Assembly (NCBI GenBank): GCA_009787945.1
Contig: WQSI01000018.1
Coordinates: 1-5,841, forward strand
Direction of reading: 5' to 3'
Origin: Defluviitaleaceae bacterium
GTDB lineage: Bacteria; Bacillota; Clostridia; Lachnospirales; WRAX01
DNA: 5,841 nucleotides
Every line of letters begins with the position of its first letter. Within the stretch, counting starts at the first letter, position 1. Position numbers and translations under genes: made by a program. The notes beneath the pieces were generated by a model that worked only from the letters and a program-made list of their open reading frames with translations, was not told where the DNA came from and ran no database searches. Positions 1-5,841 of the stretch are shown here, piece after piece.

Positions 1-2960
1 AAATATTCGCAGTACATGCGAAGGGTGACAGTACCTACATCAGTATACTTAAAGGCATTGGACAAAACATTGTTAAGAACCTGCTTAATTCTCAACTCGT
101 CGCCAGTAAGGTATGCAGGCATGTTTTCGTCTGCGTCCACAACAAACTTTATGCGCTTGCTGCCAAGGTACACCAAATGAAGCTGAACCGTATCAATGGC
201 AACGCTGGACACCTCATATCTAGCGGAAATTATGTCCATCTTGCCCGCTTCTATCCTGGATATGTCAAGAATGTCGTTGATGATGTTAAGCAAGATGCCA
301 GCAGAGTCGTAAATTTTCGCAAAGGCTTCCTCTACGTCAATAGGCAGGTTGGGGTTTTGCATTTGAATTTCAGAAATGCCCAAAACCGCTGTAATTGGCG
401 TGCGTATCTCATGGGAAACAGATGCTAGGAATTTGCTCTTAGCCTGGCTGTTTTCCTCTGCAATTTGCATTTTTTCTTTCTGCTCCATCATTTCTTTTAT
501 TATTGTCATATCTTGCAGATAAGCGGCAACAATTTCGGAATTATCGAGGGAGAAACGCGCAAGATACACGTTGCAGGGCACAATAGTACCGTCGTTTTTT
601 GTAAACTCCCATTCAAATTCTTTGTAACCGCCTTCAAAGGCATCTACAAAATGCTGGCGCAGTTTGTCAACATTGTTGCGCATAATAATATCTCTGCTGT
701 ACATAAGGGCTTCGTACTTGTCCTCAAAATCAAACAAAGTAACAGCCGCATGGTTGCAGTCGATGGCTTCCAGCTCTTTGTTTATTAGGTAACAAGCCAC
801 TGGCGTGCCGTCTAACATAAGTTTAGTGCGCTCTTCAGCGGCTTTCATGCGCTCCATGCTTTGTTTTATCTGGGTAACATCGTTAGAGTAGGTAACAGCA
901 ACCATTTCATTATTAAGTTGCATACGTATACCCACAACTTCTGTGTAAATATCCCGCCCTTGCCTGTCCACCAAATTCATAACGAAGCGGTCGTGACCTT
1001 TCTCGAACACCTCTCTAAGGTGGCGCACCCAATATGTCCATGAAGGTGTGCCGTCAGGTTGCACGCGAGGCAAAAACTCGTCATAAAGCTCTATATAATC
1101 ATCATCTTCATTAAGTTTAAACAGCTCTATAGCATAGGGGTTGTGGTCCATTATTTCGTTTTTGCGATTCCAAAACTCAATTAAAATAGGGGTGTTGTTA
1201 AACATGAGGCGTGTGCGCTCCATGGCAGATTCTGCCTCTTGGCGGCTTAAAACAACCCGCGTAATATCGGCAGAATATGTCACCAACACAACCTGGGAAT
1301 TTATAATCATGCGCTGACCTACAACATCTGTGTACACAGGTGTTCCATCAGCTTTTTTGCACACACATTCATAAGTTGTGTGGCCATTTTCTAAAATTTC
1401 CGTTAAACGCTCTTTCCAAAAGACGGCGGAAGGGGTTCCGCAAGGCTGGTATTCAGGCATAAGCTCATATGGGAACCTCTCAAAGTCCTCCTTGGACTTA
1501 ACACCGTAAAGCTGCACTGCATAAGGGTTTGAATCAATACAGTTAAAGTCAGTATCCCAAAACTCGATAATCATAGGAGTTGTATCAAACATCATGCGGA
1601 TGCGCTCGCTTGCCTCTTCTTCTCTTGCTTTAGATTCTTTAATGTCGCTAACGTCGCGGGTGTATGTTACAAGGGCTTTTTCGCCCTTATATATGGTGGC
1701 TATGGCCTCTACCTCACAAGGGATAAGTTTGCCATTAGAATCTGCATGAAGCCATTCAAAACGGGATGTACCATCCAAAAAGGCTTGTTTAATAAGCTCG
1801 TCTGCCTTTACGCTGGATAATGTTCCACAAGGCTGATGGGTAGGGGCGAATTTTAGGAAGTTATCCATATATTCCTTTTTATCGTCTATAGCAAATCTGC
1901 GGACAACCTCCTCCGAAGCATCCCAGATTTTGTTATTTTGGTCAAAAAAGGTTGTGATGATGGGCATATTGTCAAACATAAACATCATGCGCTCGTTTTC
2001 TGCTTGTTGCTCAAAAACCGTGTCAATTAGGTTGTTGATGGCAAGGGCGGCATCTTGGTAGCCCCCTTTAAATTTGGCTGTGTCTATCCTTGCTTGGCTA
2101 TCGTCGTTTTTAACCTGGTCTGCCACATTGCTAATTTCGTTAATAAGGTTGGTGAAAACAGTAACCAAACTAGAAACAATCCCTGACATTTCGTCGGAAG
2201 CCCCAGCATCTCCTGCACCTTCAAAATCCCCCTCTGCAACTGCCGCCACTCTTTTTCCTGCTTCTTTAATACTTGCTCTAAAGGAGCGCACCATAAGCGC
2301 GCCCAAAGTTGCCGCAACAAGCAGGGAAATAATCAAAAATATAAGGGATGTTGTGCTTGTTTGTTGCCTTCGCAAGTCAATAGAATATATTGTGGCGGCA
2401 CTTGCTGCATAGGCTAAATCTTGCATTTCAACAAGCAGCTCATCCACTTGAGCAGAATTGTCTACAATATCGCCTAAATTAAAGCTTTGGTCGCCACCAA
2501 TAAAGAAGTTGTGTACAATGTAATTGTAGCTATCTTCCACAAGGGCAATGGCTTCTTCAATAAGCTCTACCCTCAGCCATTTATCATCATAGGACAGGTG
2601 TTCATCCCTGAAAACCGAATCCATATAACTATCAGCCAGGAAATACACTCGCCTAAATGAGGCGGTTAGCCTGTCCTCAAAATACCGCCATGTGGCAAAA
2701 TTTTCTATATTAGCATCCATCCATACGGGATTCATAAAAGACTCGCGCACAAGGCGGCGCATTTCTGTAAATTCGTATCTAAATTCCAACACATACCTAG
2801 TGCGCGTAACAATAAACTCGTAGTTATAGCGGTGCATTCGGTCAATTTCGGCTTCAGACCAGTTAGAATACATAATTTCCGCAGCAAATATCGCAATAAT
2901 AATCACAAATGCCGCCGTCATTTTTGTGGCAATGCCAGTTTTTCTTAGTCTTTTAATCAC
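1..2960 (-). CDS. Large membrane sensor histidine kinase with two HAMP-like modules and four PAS domains (3' end outside window)
   Basis: The reading frame is open from a GTG at 2960 to the window edge: 986 codons with no stop. The start is set by AAGGAGG at 2967-2973, 6 nt upstream. Domains in order: TM1 (about residues 14-31), an extracytoplasmic domain without a recognised family (about 32-204), TM2 (about 205-224), HAMP (about 225-275), a second HAMP-like stretch containing RIDTAKFKGGY (about 276-322) as seen in clostridial chemoreceptors, PAS1 from 323, PAS2 from 452, PAS3 from 581, PAS4 from 710, a short coiled linker, then HisKA with the H-box SHEIRTPI. His850 is the predicted phosphorylation site. 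The N-box of the ATPase domain follows (DELRIKQVLNNVLSNAFKYT, about 954-973, with Asn968). G-boxes and any receiver or Hpt domain would lie beyond the window, so whether it is a hybrid kinase cannot be seen. It is the second gene of an operon with the PHP phosphoesterase. Kinase identity is secure; the ligand is unknown. Confidence 0.95.
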   Translation of the reverse strand, partial: MIKRLRKTGIATKMTAAFVIIIAIFAAEIMYSNWSEAEIDRMHRYNYEFIVTRTRYVLEFRYEFTEMRRLVRESFMNPVWMDANIENFATWRYFEDRLTASFRRVYFLADSYMDSVFRDEHLSYDDKWLRVELIEEAIALVEDSYNYIVHNFFIGGDQSFNLGDIVDNSAQVDELLVEMQDLAYAASAATIYSIDLRRQQTSTTSLIFLIISLLVAATLGALMVRSFRASIKEAGKRVAAVAEGDFEGAGDAGASDEMSGIVSSLVTVFTNLINEISNVADQVKNDDSQARIDTAKFKGGYQDAALAINNLIDTVFEQQAENERMMFMFDNMPIITTFFDQNNKIWDASEEVVRRFAIDDKKEYMDNFLKFAPTHQPCGTLSSVKADELIKQAFLDGTSRFEWLHADSNGKLIPCEVEAIATIYKGEKALVTYTRDVSDIKESKAREEEASERIRMMFDTTPMIIEFWDTDFNCIDSNPYAVQLYGVKSKEDFERFPYELMPEYQPCGTPSAVFWKERLTEILENGHTTYECVCKKADGTPVYTDVVGQRMIINSQVVLVTYSADITRVVLSRQEAESAMERTRLMFNNTPILIEFWNRKNEIMDHNPYAIELFKLNEDDDYIELYDEFLPRVQPDGTPSWTYWVRHLREVFEKGHDRFVMNLVDRQGRDIYTEVVGIRMQLNNEMVAVTYSNDVTQIKQSMERMKAAEERTKLMLDGTPVACYLINKELEAIDCNHAAVTLFDFEDKYEALMYSRDIIMRNNVDKLRQHFVDAFEGGYKEFEWEFTKNDGTIVPCNVYLARFSLDNSEIVAAYLQDMTIIKEMMEQKEKMQIAEENSQAKSKFLASVSHEIRTPITAVLGISEIQMQNPNLPIDVEEAFAKIYDSAGILLNIINDILDISRIEAGKMDIISARYEVSSVAIDTVQLHLVYLGSKRIKFVVDADENMPAYLTGDELRIKQVLNNVLSNAFKYTDVGTVTLRMYCEY
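834..1994 (-). repeat. Three tandem PAS modules with exact 129-residue period inside the kinase
   Basis: The three modules start at residues 323, 452 and 581, each with Glu-Arg at the N-terminus followed by a Met-Phe-(Asp/Asn)-x-x-Pro type motif. Each is exactly 129 residues (387 bp) and they align without gaps. All three carry a QP(C/D)GT motif at module position 54-58 (QPCGT in PAS1 and PAS2, QPDGT in PAS3). PAS2 and PAS3 are closest: by hand count about 50 of 129 residues are identical, including NPYA, GTPS and the YT-(D/E)-VVG block. PAS4 (from 833 downward) begins in register with ERTKLMLDGTP but lacks the QPxG segment and is shorter before its FEW motif. This indicates successive intragenic duplication followed by divergence. 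Confidence 0.9.
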
Positions 2961-2966
2961 GCTTTG

Positions 2967-2973
2967 CCTCCTT
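2967..2973 (-). promoter_or_regulatory. Strong ribosome binding site of the kinase, overlapping the upstream stop codon
   Basis: AAGGAGG lies 6 nt before the GTG start at 2960, and its first two bases are the last two of the PHP gene's TAA stop (2972-2974). It decides the GTG start, which no ATG nearby could replace with comparable spacing. The overlap suggests that ribosomes finishing the PHP gene reinitiate on the kinase. Confidence 0.9.
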
Positions 2974-3781
2974 AGTTTATTTTTTCAAAGTAGGGTTGTC
3001 TGTTTTTATATCTAGTTATATATTTAACTCCTAAGCTGGTTAAAATCTTCCTGGCTTCCCCAAATCCCCTAGCAATTTGCCGCGGATGGTGGGCATCAGA
3101 GCCAACTGTAAAAATTTCTCCCCCTAAATCCAAGTATCTTTCCAAAATATTTTGGCTAGGATAAACTTCATTTACACGAAAAATCCCTGATGTGTTTACT
3201 TCCAAGCCTTTGCCGCTATATATAACATATTTTAAAATTTCATCAACAACATCCAAAACCCATTCGCCGCCATAGGTAAACCCATGGCTGACATATGTGC
3301 AATACCTTTTAATATAATCCATATGCCCCAAAATATCCCAGGCGTGGGTGGTTTTTATTGCGTGGAGCATATGTTCATAATACTCTGCATAAGCCGTTTG
3401 CCTTGTCCTGTTTTCGTAATACTTAGGGTCGGCTATGCTGTGCTTTCCCACCTCATGTATAGATGCAATAAGTATATCAAAATCATAATTATCGGCTATG
3501 TGGTTTGTAACGCCAGAGGTAAAAAGGCGCAAACCAATTTCTGCCCCAGTCAAAATAGACAGTCTGCCAGCAAACTCTTCTTTTAATTTGTTAATCCTTA
3601 AAAGCCTTGCTTCTAAACTGGTGCGGCTTTCCATTTCCCCAGATGGGTAGCTAAAATTAATATGGTCGGTAAAAACAATCTCTTCAATCCCTAAATCCAC
3701 AGCCCTTTGTGCCATAGATTCTATAGAAGCATGAGAGTCAGGGCTATAAATGCTGTGCAGATGATAGTCGTATTTTATCAT
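2972..3781 (-). CDS. PHP-domain phosphoesterase, HisJ/histidinol-phosphatase family
   Basis: This is a 269-residue protein, the usual length of monofunctional PHP-type histidinol-phosphatases (L-histidinol phosphate to L-histidinol plus phosphate). The set of metal-binding PHP motifs appears complete: H7-x-H9 in YHLHSIYSPDS (with D15), H40 in FTDH, E81 in TGAE, H109 in ASIHE, H153 in LGHMD, and D229 with H231/H232 in GSDAHH. These would build a multinuclear metal centre in the cytoplasm; no signal peptide or membrane segment is seen. I chose the ATG at 3781 over an in-frame TTG at 3802 because the G-rich Shine-Dalgarno at 3791-3800 sits between them. The gene has its own promoter at 3852-3880 and is followed after 11 nt by the kinase. 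No other histidine biosynthesis gene is in view, so the substrate may be histidinol phosphate or another phosphoester. The family call is firm, the substrate is not. Confidence 0.88.
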   Translation of the reverse strand: MIKYDYHLHSIYSPDSHASIESMAQRAVDLGIEEIVFTDHINFSYPSGEMESRTSLEARLLRINKLKEEFAGRLSILTGAEIGLRLFTSGVTNHIADNYDFDILIASIHEVGKHSIADPKYYENRTRQTAYAEYYEHMLHAIKTTHAWDILGHMDYIKRYCTYVSHGFTYGGEWVLDVVDEILKYVIYSGKGLEVNTSGIFRVNEVYPSQNILERYLDLGGEIFTVGSDAHHPRQIARGFGEARKILTSLGVKYITRYKNRQPYFEKIN

Positions 3782-3790
3782 TGACCGCCT

Positions 3791-3800
3791 ACCACCCCCC
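3791..3800 (-). promoter_or_regulatory. G-rich ribosome binding site of the PHP gene
   Basis: The sequence GGGGGGTGGT lies 9 nt upstream of the ATG at 3781. Against the 16S rRNA tail complement AGGAGGTGAT, every mismatch is A to G, so all ten positions can pair if G:U wobbles are counted. It supports the 3781 start. The pairing strength is inferred, not measured. Confidence 0.6.
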
Positions 3801-3851
3801 AATTTACAAAATTACAGCATTTTGCCTTTTTCGATAATTTCACACGAAATA

Positions 3852-3880
3852 ATTGTAACATTATATACCTAATCTGTCAA
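3852..3880 (-). promoter_or_regulatory. Sigma-A type promoter of the PHP-kinase operon
   Basis: On the minus strand, TTGACA (3880-3875) is a perfect -35 box. It is followed by a 17-bp spacer and TACAAT (3857-3852), five of six matches to the -10 consensus. The spacer ends in TGT, giving an extended -10 (TGn). Transcription should start near 3845, leaving a leader of about 64 nt before the ATG at 3781. The -35 box overlaps the base of an 11-bp inverted repeat (3879-3911), which could be a control site. Confidence 0.85.
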
Positions 3881-3911
3881 GGCGAAGTTCTTTTTTATGC
3901 AACTTCGCCTT
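3879..3911. repeat. Perfect 11-bp inverted repeat overlapping the -35 box; possible operator
   Basis: The arms AAGGCGAAGTT (3879-3889) and AACTTCGCCTT (3901-3911) are exact reverse complements separated by 11 nt, so the arm centres are 22 bp apart, about two helical turns. The proximal arm shares two bases with the -35 hexamer of the PHP-kinase promoter. On the minus strand no T-run follows the hairpin, so it is not a good terminator for aspA. On the plus strand a short T-run (TTTT) overlaps the end of the stem, but no plus-strand gene reads into it. A dimeric-regulator binding site is the more attractive reading, though that is an inference. Confidence 0.6.
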
Positions 3912-3912
3912 T

Positions 3913-4083
3913 TATACTCATTCCCTGCCAAAACAGCAACAATAAACTTGTCTTTTTGTTCGATTGACTGCGTCACAAGAACATGAGAGCTTCCGTACCT
4001 ATGGGTACGCACAGAACCTTGTTCCTTGCAATCGAACAAAAATCCTGCGTTTCTTGTCACTGTTTTGGCAGGGAATGAGTATA
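3913..4083. mobile_element. 171-bp nested palindrome with 24-bp perfect terminal inverted repeats, MITE-like
   Basis: The ends 3913-3936 and 4060-4083 are perfect 24-bp inverted repeats; the outer end reads TATACTCATTCC. Inside lie a second perfect 14-bp inverted repeat (3953-3966 with 4029-4042, TTTTTGTTCGATTG) and a central 6-bp hairpin, CGTACC-TATG-GGTACG (3994-4009). The stretches between the outer and inner stems are also partly complementary (ACAATAAAC against ACAAGAAAC), so the element could fold as one long imperfect hairpin. The outermost bases would fit a TA target duplication, as made by IS630/Tc1-like elements, but TA is also part of the palindrome, so this is not proof. No transposase is present. 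It sits exactly between the aspA terminator and the promoter region of the next operon. Alternatives are a REP-like palindromic repeat or a structured RNA. Confidence 0.6.
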
Positions 4084-4084
4084 C

Positions 4085-4113
4085 AAAAAAGTAGGGCGCA
4101 TAATATGCGCCCC
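4085..4113 (-). terminator. Rho-independent terminator of aspA
   Basis: Starting 5 nt past the aspA stop codon, the minus strand carries GGGCGCAT, a 3-nt loop and ATGCGCCC (stem 4112-4105 with 4101-4094, 8 bp and GC-rich). TAC and then a run of six T (4090-4085) follow. The T-run ends one base before the palindromic element. Confidence 0.85.
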
Positions 4114-4117
4114 GATG

Positions 4118-5575
4118 TTATTTTTTGTCTAACAACTGCTCCCCTGGTATGCCCATTTCGGTCATGCCTGCAGGGTTTAGGATAATATCTAAATCCTTTT
4201 CGGATAGGTATTTGCCTGTTTCTTTTTTTATCCTCTCCTGCATTTCGGGGGAGAGGCAAATTTGTTTTACAGTGCCATGACCGCCTTTGTGAGCCATTTT
4301 CGCAATTTCCGCACTTAGGTTGTAGCCGATGTGGACATTAAGGGCGGTTGCCACGGTGGCAGATTTTGCCACCTTTTCCTGCAAATACTCTTCGTTGGCG
4401 GTGATGCCTTGTAGGCAGAAGCGGTCAAAAACGTCAAAGGCGTTGTTCATTATGGTGATGGATTGCATGAGGTTGAAAACAAGAACAGGACCCATTACGT
4501 TAAGCTCCAATTGACCAGCTTGAGCCGCAAGGCAGATTGTGTTATCATTGCCAAGAACTTGGAAGGCAACTTGGTTTATAAGCTCTGGCATAACAGGGTT
4601 AACTTTCCCTGGCATGATGGAGCTTCCCGCCTGGCGTTCTGGCAAATGAATTTCTCTAAAACCGCAGAAAGGTCCAGATGCCATAAGGCGTATATCATTA
4701 GCAATTTTTGACATATTTATCATGGTGATTTTAAGGCTTGCCGAAATTGCTGTGTAGTTATCTGAATTTTGCGTGGCATCCACAAGGCTTTCTGGGGTTT
4801 GCAAGCCATAACGGGTGATTTCGCTTAAATATTTTACAGCAAGCTTGATATATTTGGGATTGCTGTTAAGCCCTGTACCAACGGCAGTAGCTCCGAGGTT
4901 GATATTCAACAAATTGTTGGTGGTGCGCCCCATCCTTGCATAATCCCGCTTTAGCACCTCTGCCCACGCCTTAAACTCCTGCCCAAGGCGTATTGGTGCG
5001 GCATCTTGCAAATGGGTGCGCCCGATTTTTACAACATGGTCAAGCTCCTCTGCTTTTTGCTCCAGGGTTTTTATCATCCGCTCTACAGTTGCCAACAGCT
5101 TGTCCATTTCCTTGTGTGCCGCAACAAATGCCGATGTTGGAACAACGTCGTTTGTAGATTGTGACATATTTATATGGTCGTTAGGGCTGATTGTTTTGTA
5201 ATCACCTTTTTCAAGCCCCATTTTTTCAAGGGCAACATTGGCTATAACCTCGTTTGCGTTCATGTTAAAGCTTGTGCCTGCGCCCCCCTGTATGGCATCC
5301 ACCACAAAATGGGCGTTGTGCTTGCCTTCTGCCACCTCTTCGGCGGCAACAACGATATATTTGCCGATGGCAGGGTCAAGAAGCCCCACGTCCATATTTG
5401 CCTTGGCGCAAGCGGTTTTAACCATGCCAATGGCAGATATAAATGCGCTGTGCCATCCATAGCCTGTTATGGGGAAGTTTTCCAAGGCGCGGGAGGTTTG
5501 AGGGCCATAATATGCCCCTTTAGGCACTTTTCTTTCTCCCAAAGGGTCAATTTCCATTCTGTATATTTCTGACAT
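4118..5575 (-). CDS. aspA: Aspartate ammonia-lyase (aspartase)
   Basis: This 485-residue enzyme of the aspartase/fumarase superfamily reversibly deaminates L-aspartate to fumarate and ammonia as a cytoplasmic homotetramer. The superfamily signature GSSIMPGKVNPVMPE (317-331) has the aspartase form (PVMPE) rather than the fumarase form (PTQCE). Residues known from the Bacillus sp. YM55-1 aspartase site appear at the same numbers: T101, S140-T141, T187-H188, catalytic S318, K324 and N326. No gap or frameshift is seen, and the length is close to that of known aspartases (about 470-480 residues). The ATG at 5575 is preferred over an in-frame ATG at 5593 because AGGAG (5584-5588) lies 8 nt before it and inside the longer frame. 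It follows a membrane protein gene by 26 nt with no room for a strong separate promoter, so it is probably read from upstream, and it ends at the terminator 4085-4113. Confidence 0.96.
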   Translation of the reverse strand: MSEIYRMEIDPLGERKVPKGAYYGPQTSRALENFPITGYGWHSAFISAIGMVKTACAKANMDVGLLDPAIGKYIVVAAEEVAEGKHNAHFVVDAIQGGAGTSFNMNANEVIANVALEKMGLEKGDYKTISPNDHINMSQSTNDVVPTSAFVAAHKEMDKLLATVERMIKTLEQKAEELDHVVKIGRTHLQDAAPIRLGQEFKAWAEVLKRDYARMGRTTNNLLNINLGATAVGTGLNSNPKYIKLAVKYLSEITRYGLQTPESLVDATQNSDNYTAISASLKITMINMSKIANDIRLMASGPFCGFREIHLPERQAGSSIMPGKVNPVMPELINQVAFQVLGNDNTICLAAQAGQLELNVMGPVLVFNLMQSITIMNNAFDVFDRFCLQGITANEEYLQEKVAKSATVATALNVHIGYNLSAEIAKMAHKGGHGTVKQICLSPEMQERIKKETGKYLSEKDLDIILNPAGMTEMGIPGEQLLDKK

Positions 5576-5583
5576 TTTTATAT

Positions 5584-5588
5584 CTCCT
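5584..5588 (-). promoter_or_regulatory. Ribosome binding site of aspA that decides its start
   Basis: AGGAG, within AGAGGAGAT at 5582-5590, stands 8 nt before the ATG at 5575. The competing upstream ATG at 5593 has no purine-rich site at proper spacing and would place this motif inside the coding region. Confidence 0.85.
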
Positions 5589-5601
5589 CTCATCTATTGT
5601 T

Positions 5602-5841
5602 TTATTTTTGGTCGGGTTCAAGTTTTGCAAGGATAGGGCGCAACATCTTGCGTATAAATGGGATGATTTTGCCAATGGCTATTGCAGAAATAACAGTTCC
5701 TTCCCGCACGCCAATGACCCTTCCTAAAAAGACCAATGACAAAGCGAGGGCTATTATCACAAGCCCGCTGTCCATTGCCATTTTTGCCACATGAAATTTG
5801 ACCCGCTCGAAACGGGTTTCAAGGGATTGGGCAAAGCCTTC
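5602..5841 (-). CDS. C-terminal part of a membrane protein, probably YczE/YyaS/YitT-like (5' end outside window)
   Basis: The last 79 codons of a frame that stays open to the window edge are visible. The frame passes upstream through an in-frame GTG at 5790 without a stop and with sensible residues (QSLETRFERVKFHVAKMAMD). That GTG has no good Shine-Dalgarno, so it is more likely internal than a start. An amphipathic segment leads into one hydrophobic helix (SGLVIIALALSLVFLGRVIG). Next comes GVREGTVISAIAIGKIIPF and a basic tail. The G-(V/I)-REGT-(V/I) block before a G-(K/P)-I-(I/V) segment recalls the end of YczE-type (DUF6198-like) integral membrane proteins, whose transported substrate is generally unknown. 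The stop is 26 nt before aspA, suggesting one transcription unit. The family call is from memory of the motif and moderate; membrane location is likely. Confidence 0.6.
   Translation of the reverse strand, partial: EGFAQSLETRFERVKFHVAKMAMDSGLVIIALALSLVFLGRVIGVREGTVISAIAIGKIIPFIRKMLRPILAKLEPDQK

Noticed and set aside
2074..2412. 112-codon plus-strand frame antisense to the kinase
   Set aside because: It lies wholly within the well-supported kinase frame (HAMP region), has low complexity and lacks a convincing start; it is a shadow frame.
3779..3802. TTG start at 3802 for the PHP gene
   Set aside because: It would place the G-rich Shine-Dalgarno within the coding region; the ATG at 3781 has correct spacing and begins the protein just before the HxH motif, as usual for the family.
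3879..3911. Second terminator for aspA
   Set aside because: On the minus strand the hairpin is followed by GACAGATT, not a T-run; it overlaps the downstream -35 box instead.
3869..4060. 63-codon minus-strand frame, and a 73-codon plus-strand frame at 3964-4185, across the palindromic element
   Set aside because: Both arise from the inverted repeats and neighbouring DNA, have no ribosome binding site and no recognisable protein features; one also overlaps the promoter and the other overlaps the 3' end of aspA.
5174..5572. 132-codon plus-strand frame antisense to aspA
   Set aside because: It mirrors the conserved aspartase frame and shows no family resemblance or start signals of its own.
4118..5593. 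Fumarase instead of aspartase
   Set aside because: The signature loop continues PVMPE and the substrate-site residues match aspartase numbering; class II fumarases have PTQCE in this place.
5602..5790. A separate 62-residue membrane peptide starting at GTG 5790
   Set aside because: The frame continues open upstream to the window edge with plausible coding sequence and there is no good ribosome binding site before the GTG, so it is the end of a longer gene.

Overview
The window looks like chromosomal DNA of a low-GC Firmicute, most probably a member of the Clostridia. The reasons are AT-rich genes, strong AGGAGG-type ribosome binding sites, a sigma-A-type promoter with an extended -10, and protein styles typical of that group: a multi-PAS histidine kinase with an MCP-like tandem HAMP region, a HisJ-type PHP phosphatase, and a YczE/YitT-type membrane protein. 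Everything that looks real is coded on the minus strand, so the region reads from high to low coordinates. The taxonomic call is an inference from style, not a marker-gene result.

Layout in transcription order. (1) 5841-5602: C-terminal end of a membrane protein, probably YczE/YyaS/YitT-like, cut by the window edge. (2) 5575-4118: a complete aspartate ammonia-lyase (aspA), 26 nt downstream and likely co-transcribed with it, closed by an intrinsic terminator at 4113-4085. (3) 4117-3782: a 336-bp intergenic region. It holds the terminator, a 171-bp nested palindromic element with 24-bp perfect terminal inverted repeats (MITE-like), an 11-bp inverted repeat that touches the -35 box, and a near-consensus promoter. 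(4) 3781-2972: a 269-aa PHP-family phosphoesterase of the HisJ/histidinol-phosphatase type. (5) 2960-1: a very large membrane histidine kinase, open at the window edge, with at least 986 residues visible. It has two transmembrane segments, an extracytoplasmic sensor, two HAMP-like modules, four PAS modules, HisKA and the start of the ATPase domain.

The PHP gene and the kinase form a tight transcription unit: there are 11 nt between them, and the kinase's Shine-Dalgarno overlaps the PHP stop codon. Aspartase is metabolic (L-aspartate to fumarate plus ammonia) and is separated from the kinase operon by a terminator and the mobile-like element, so no functional link between the two units is implied. 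The most distinctive features are the three PAS modules with an exact 129-residue period (the fourth starts in register), the PHP-kinase coupling, and the palindromic structures packed between the two transcription units.
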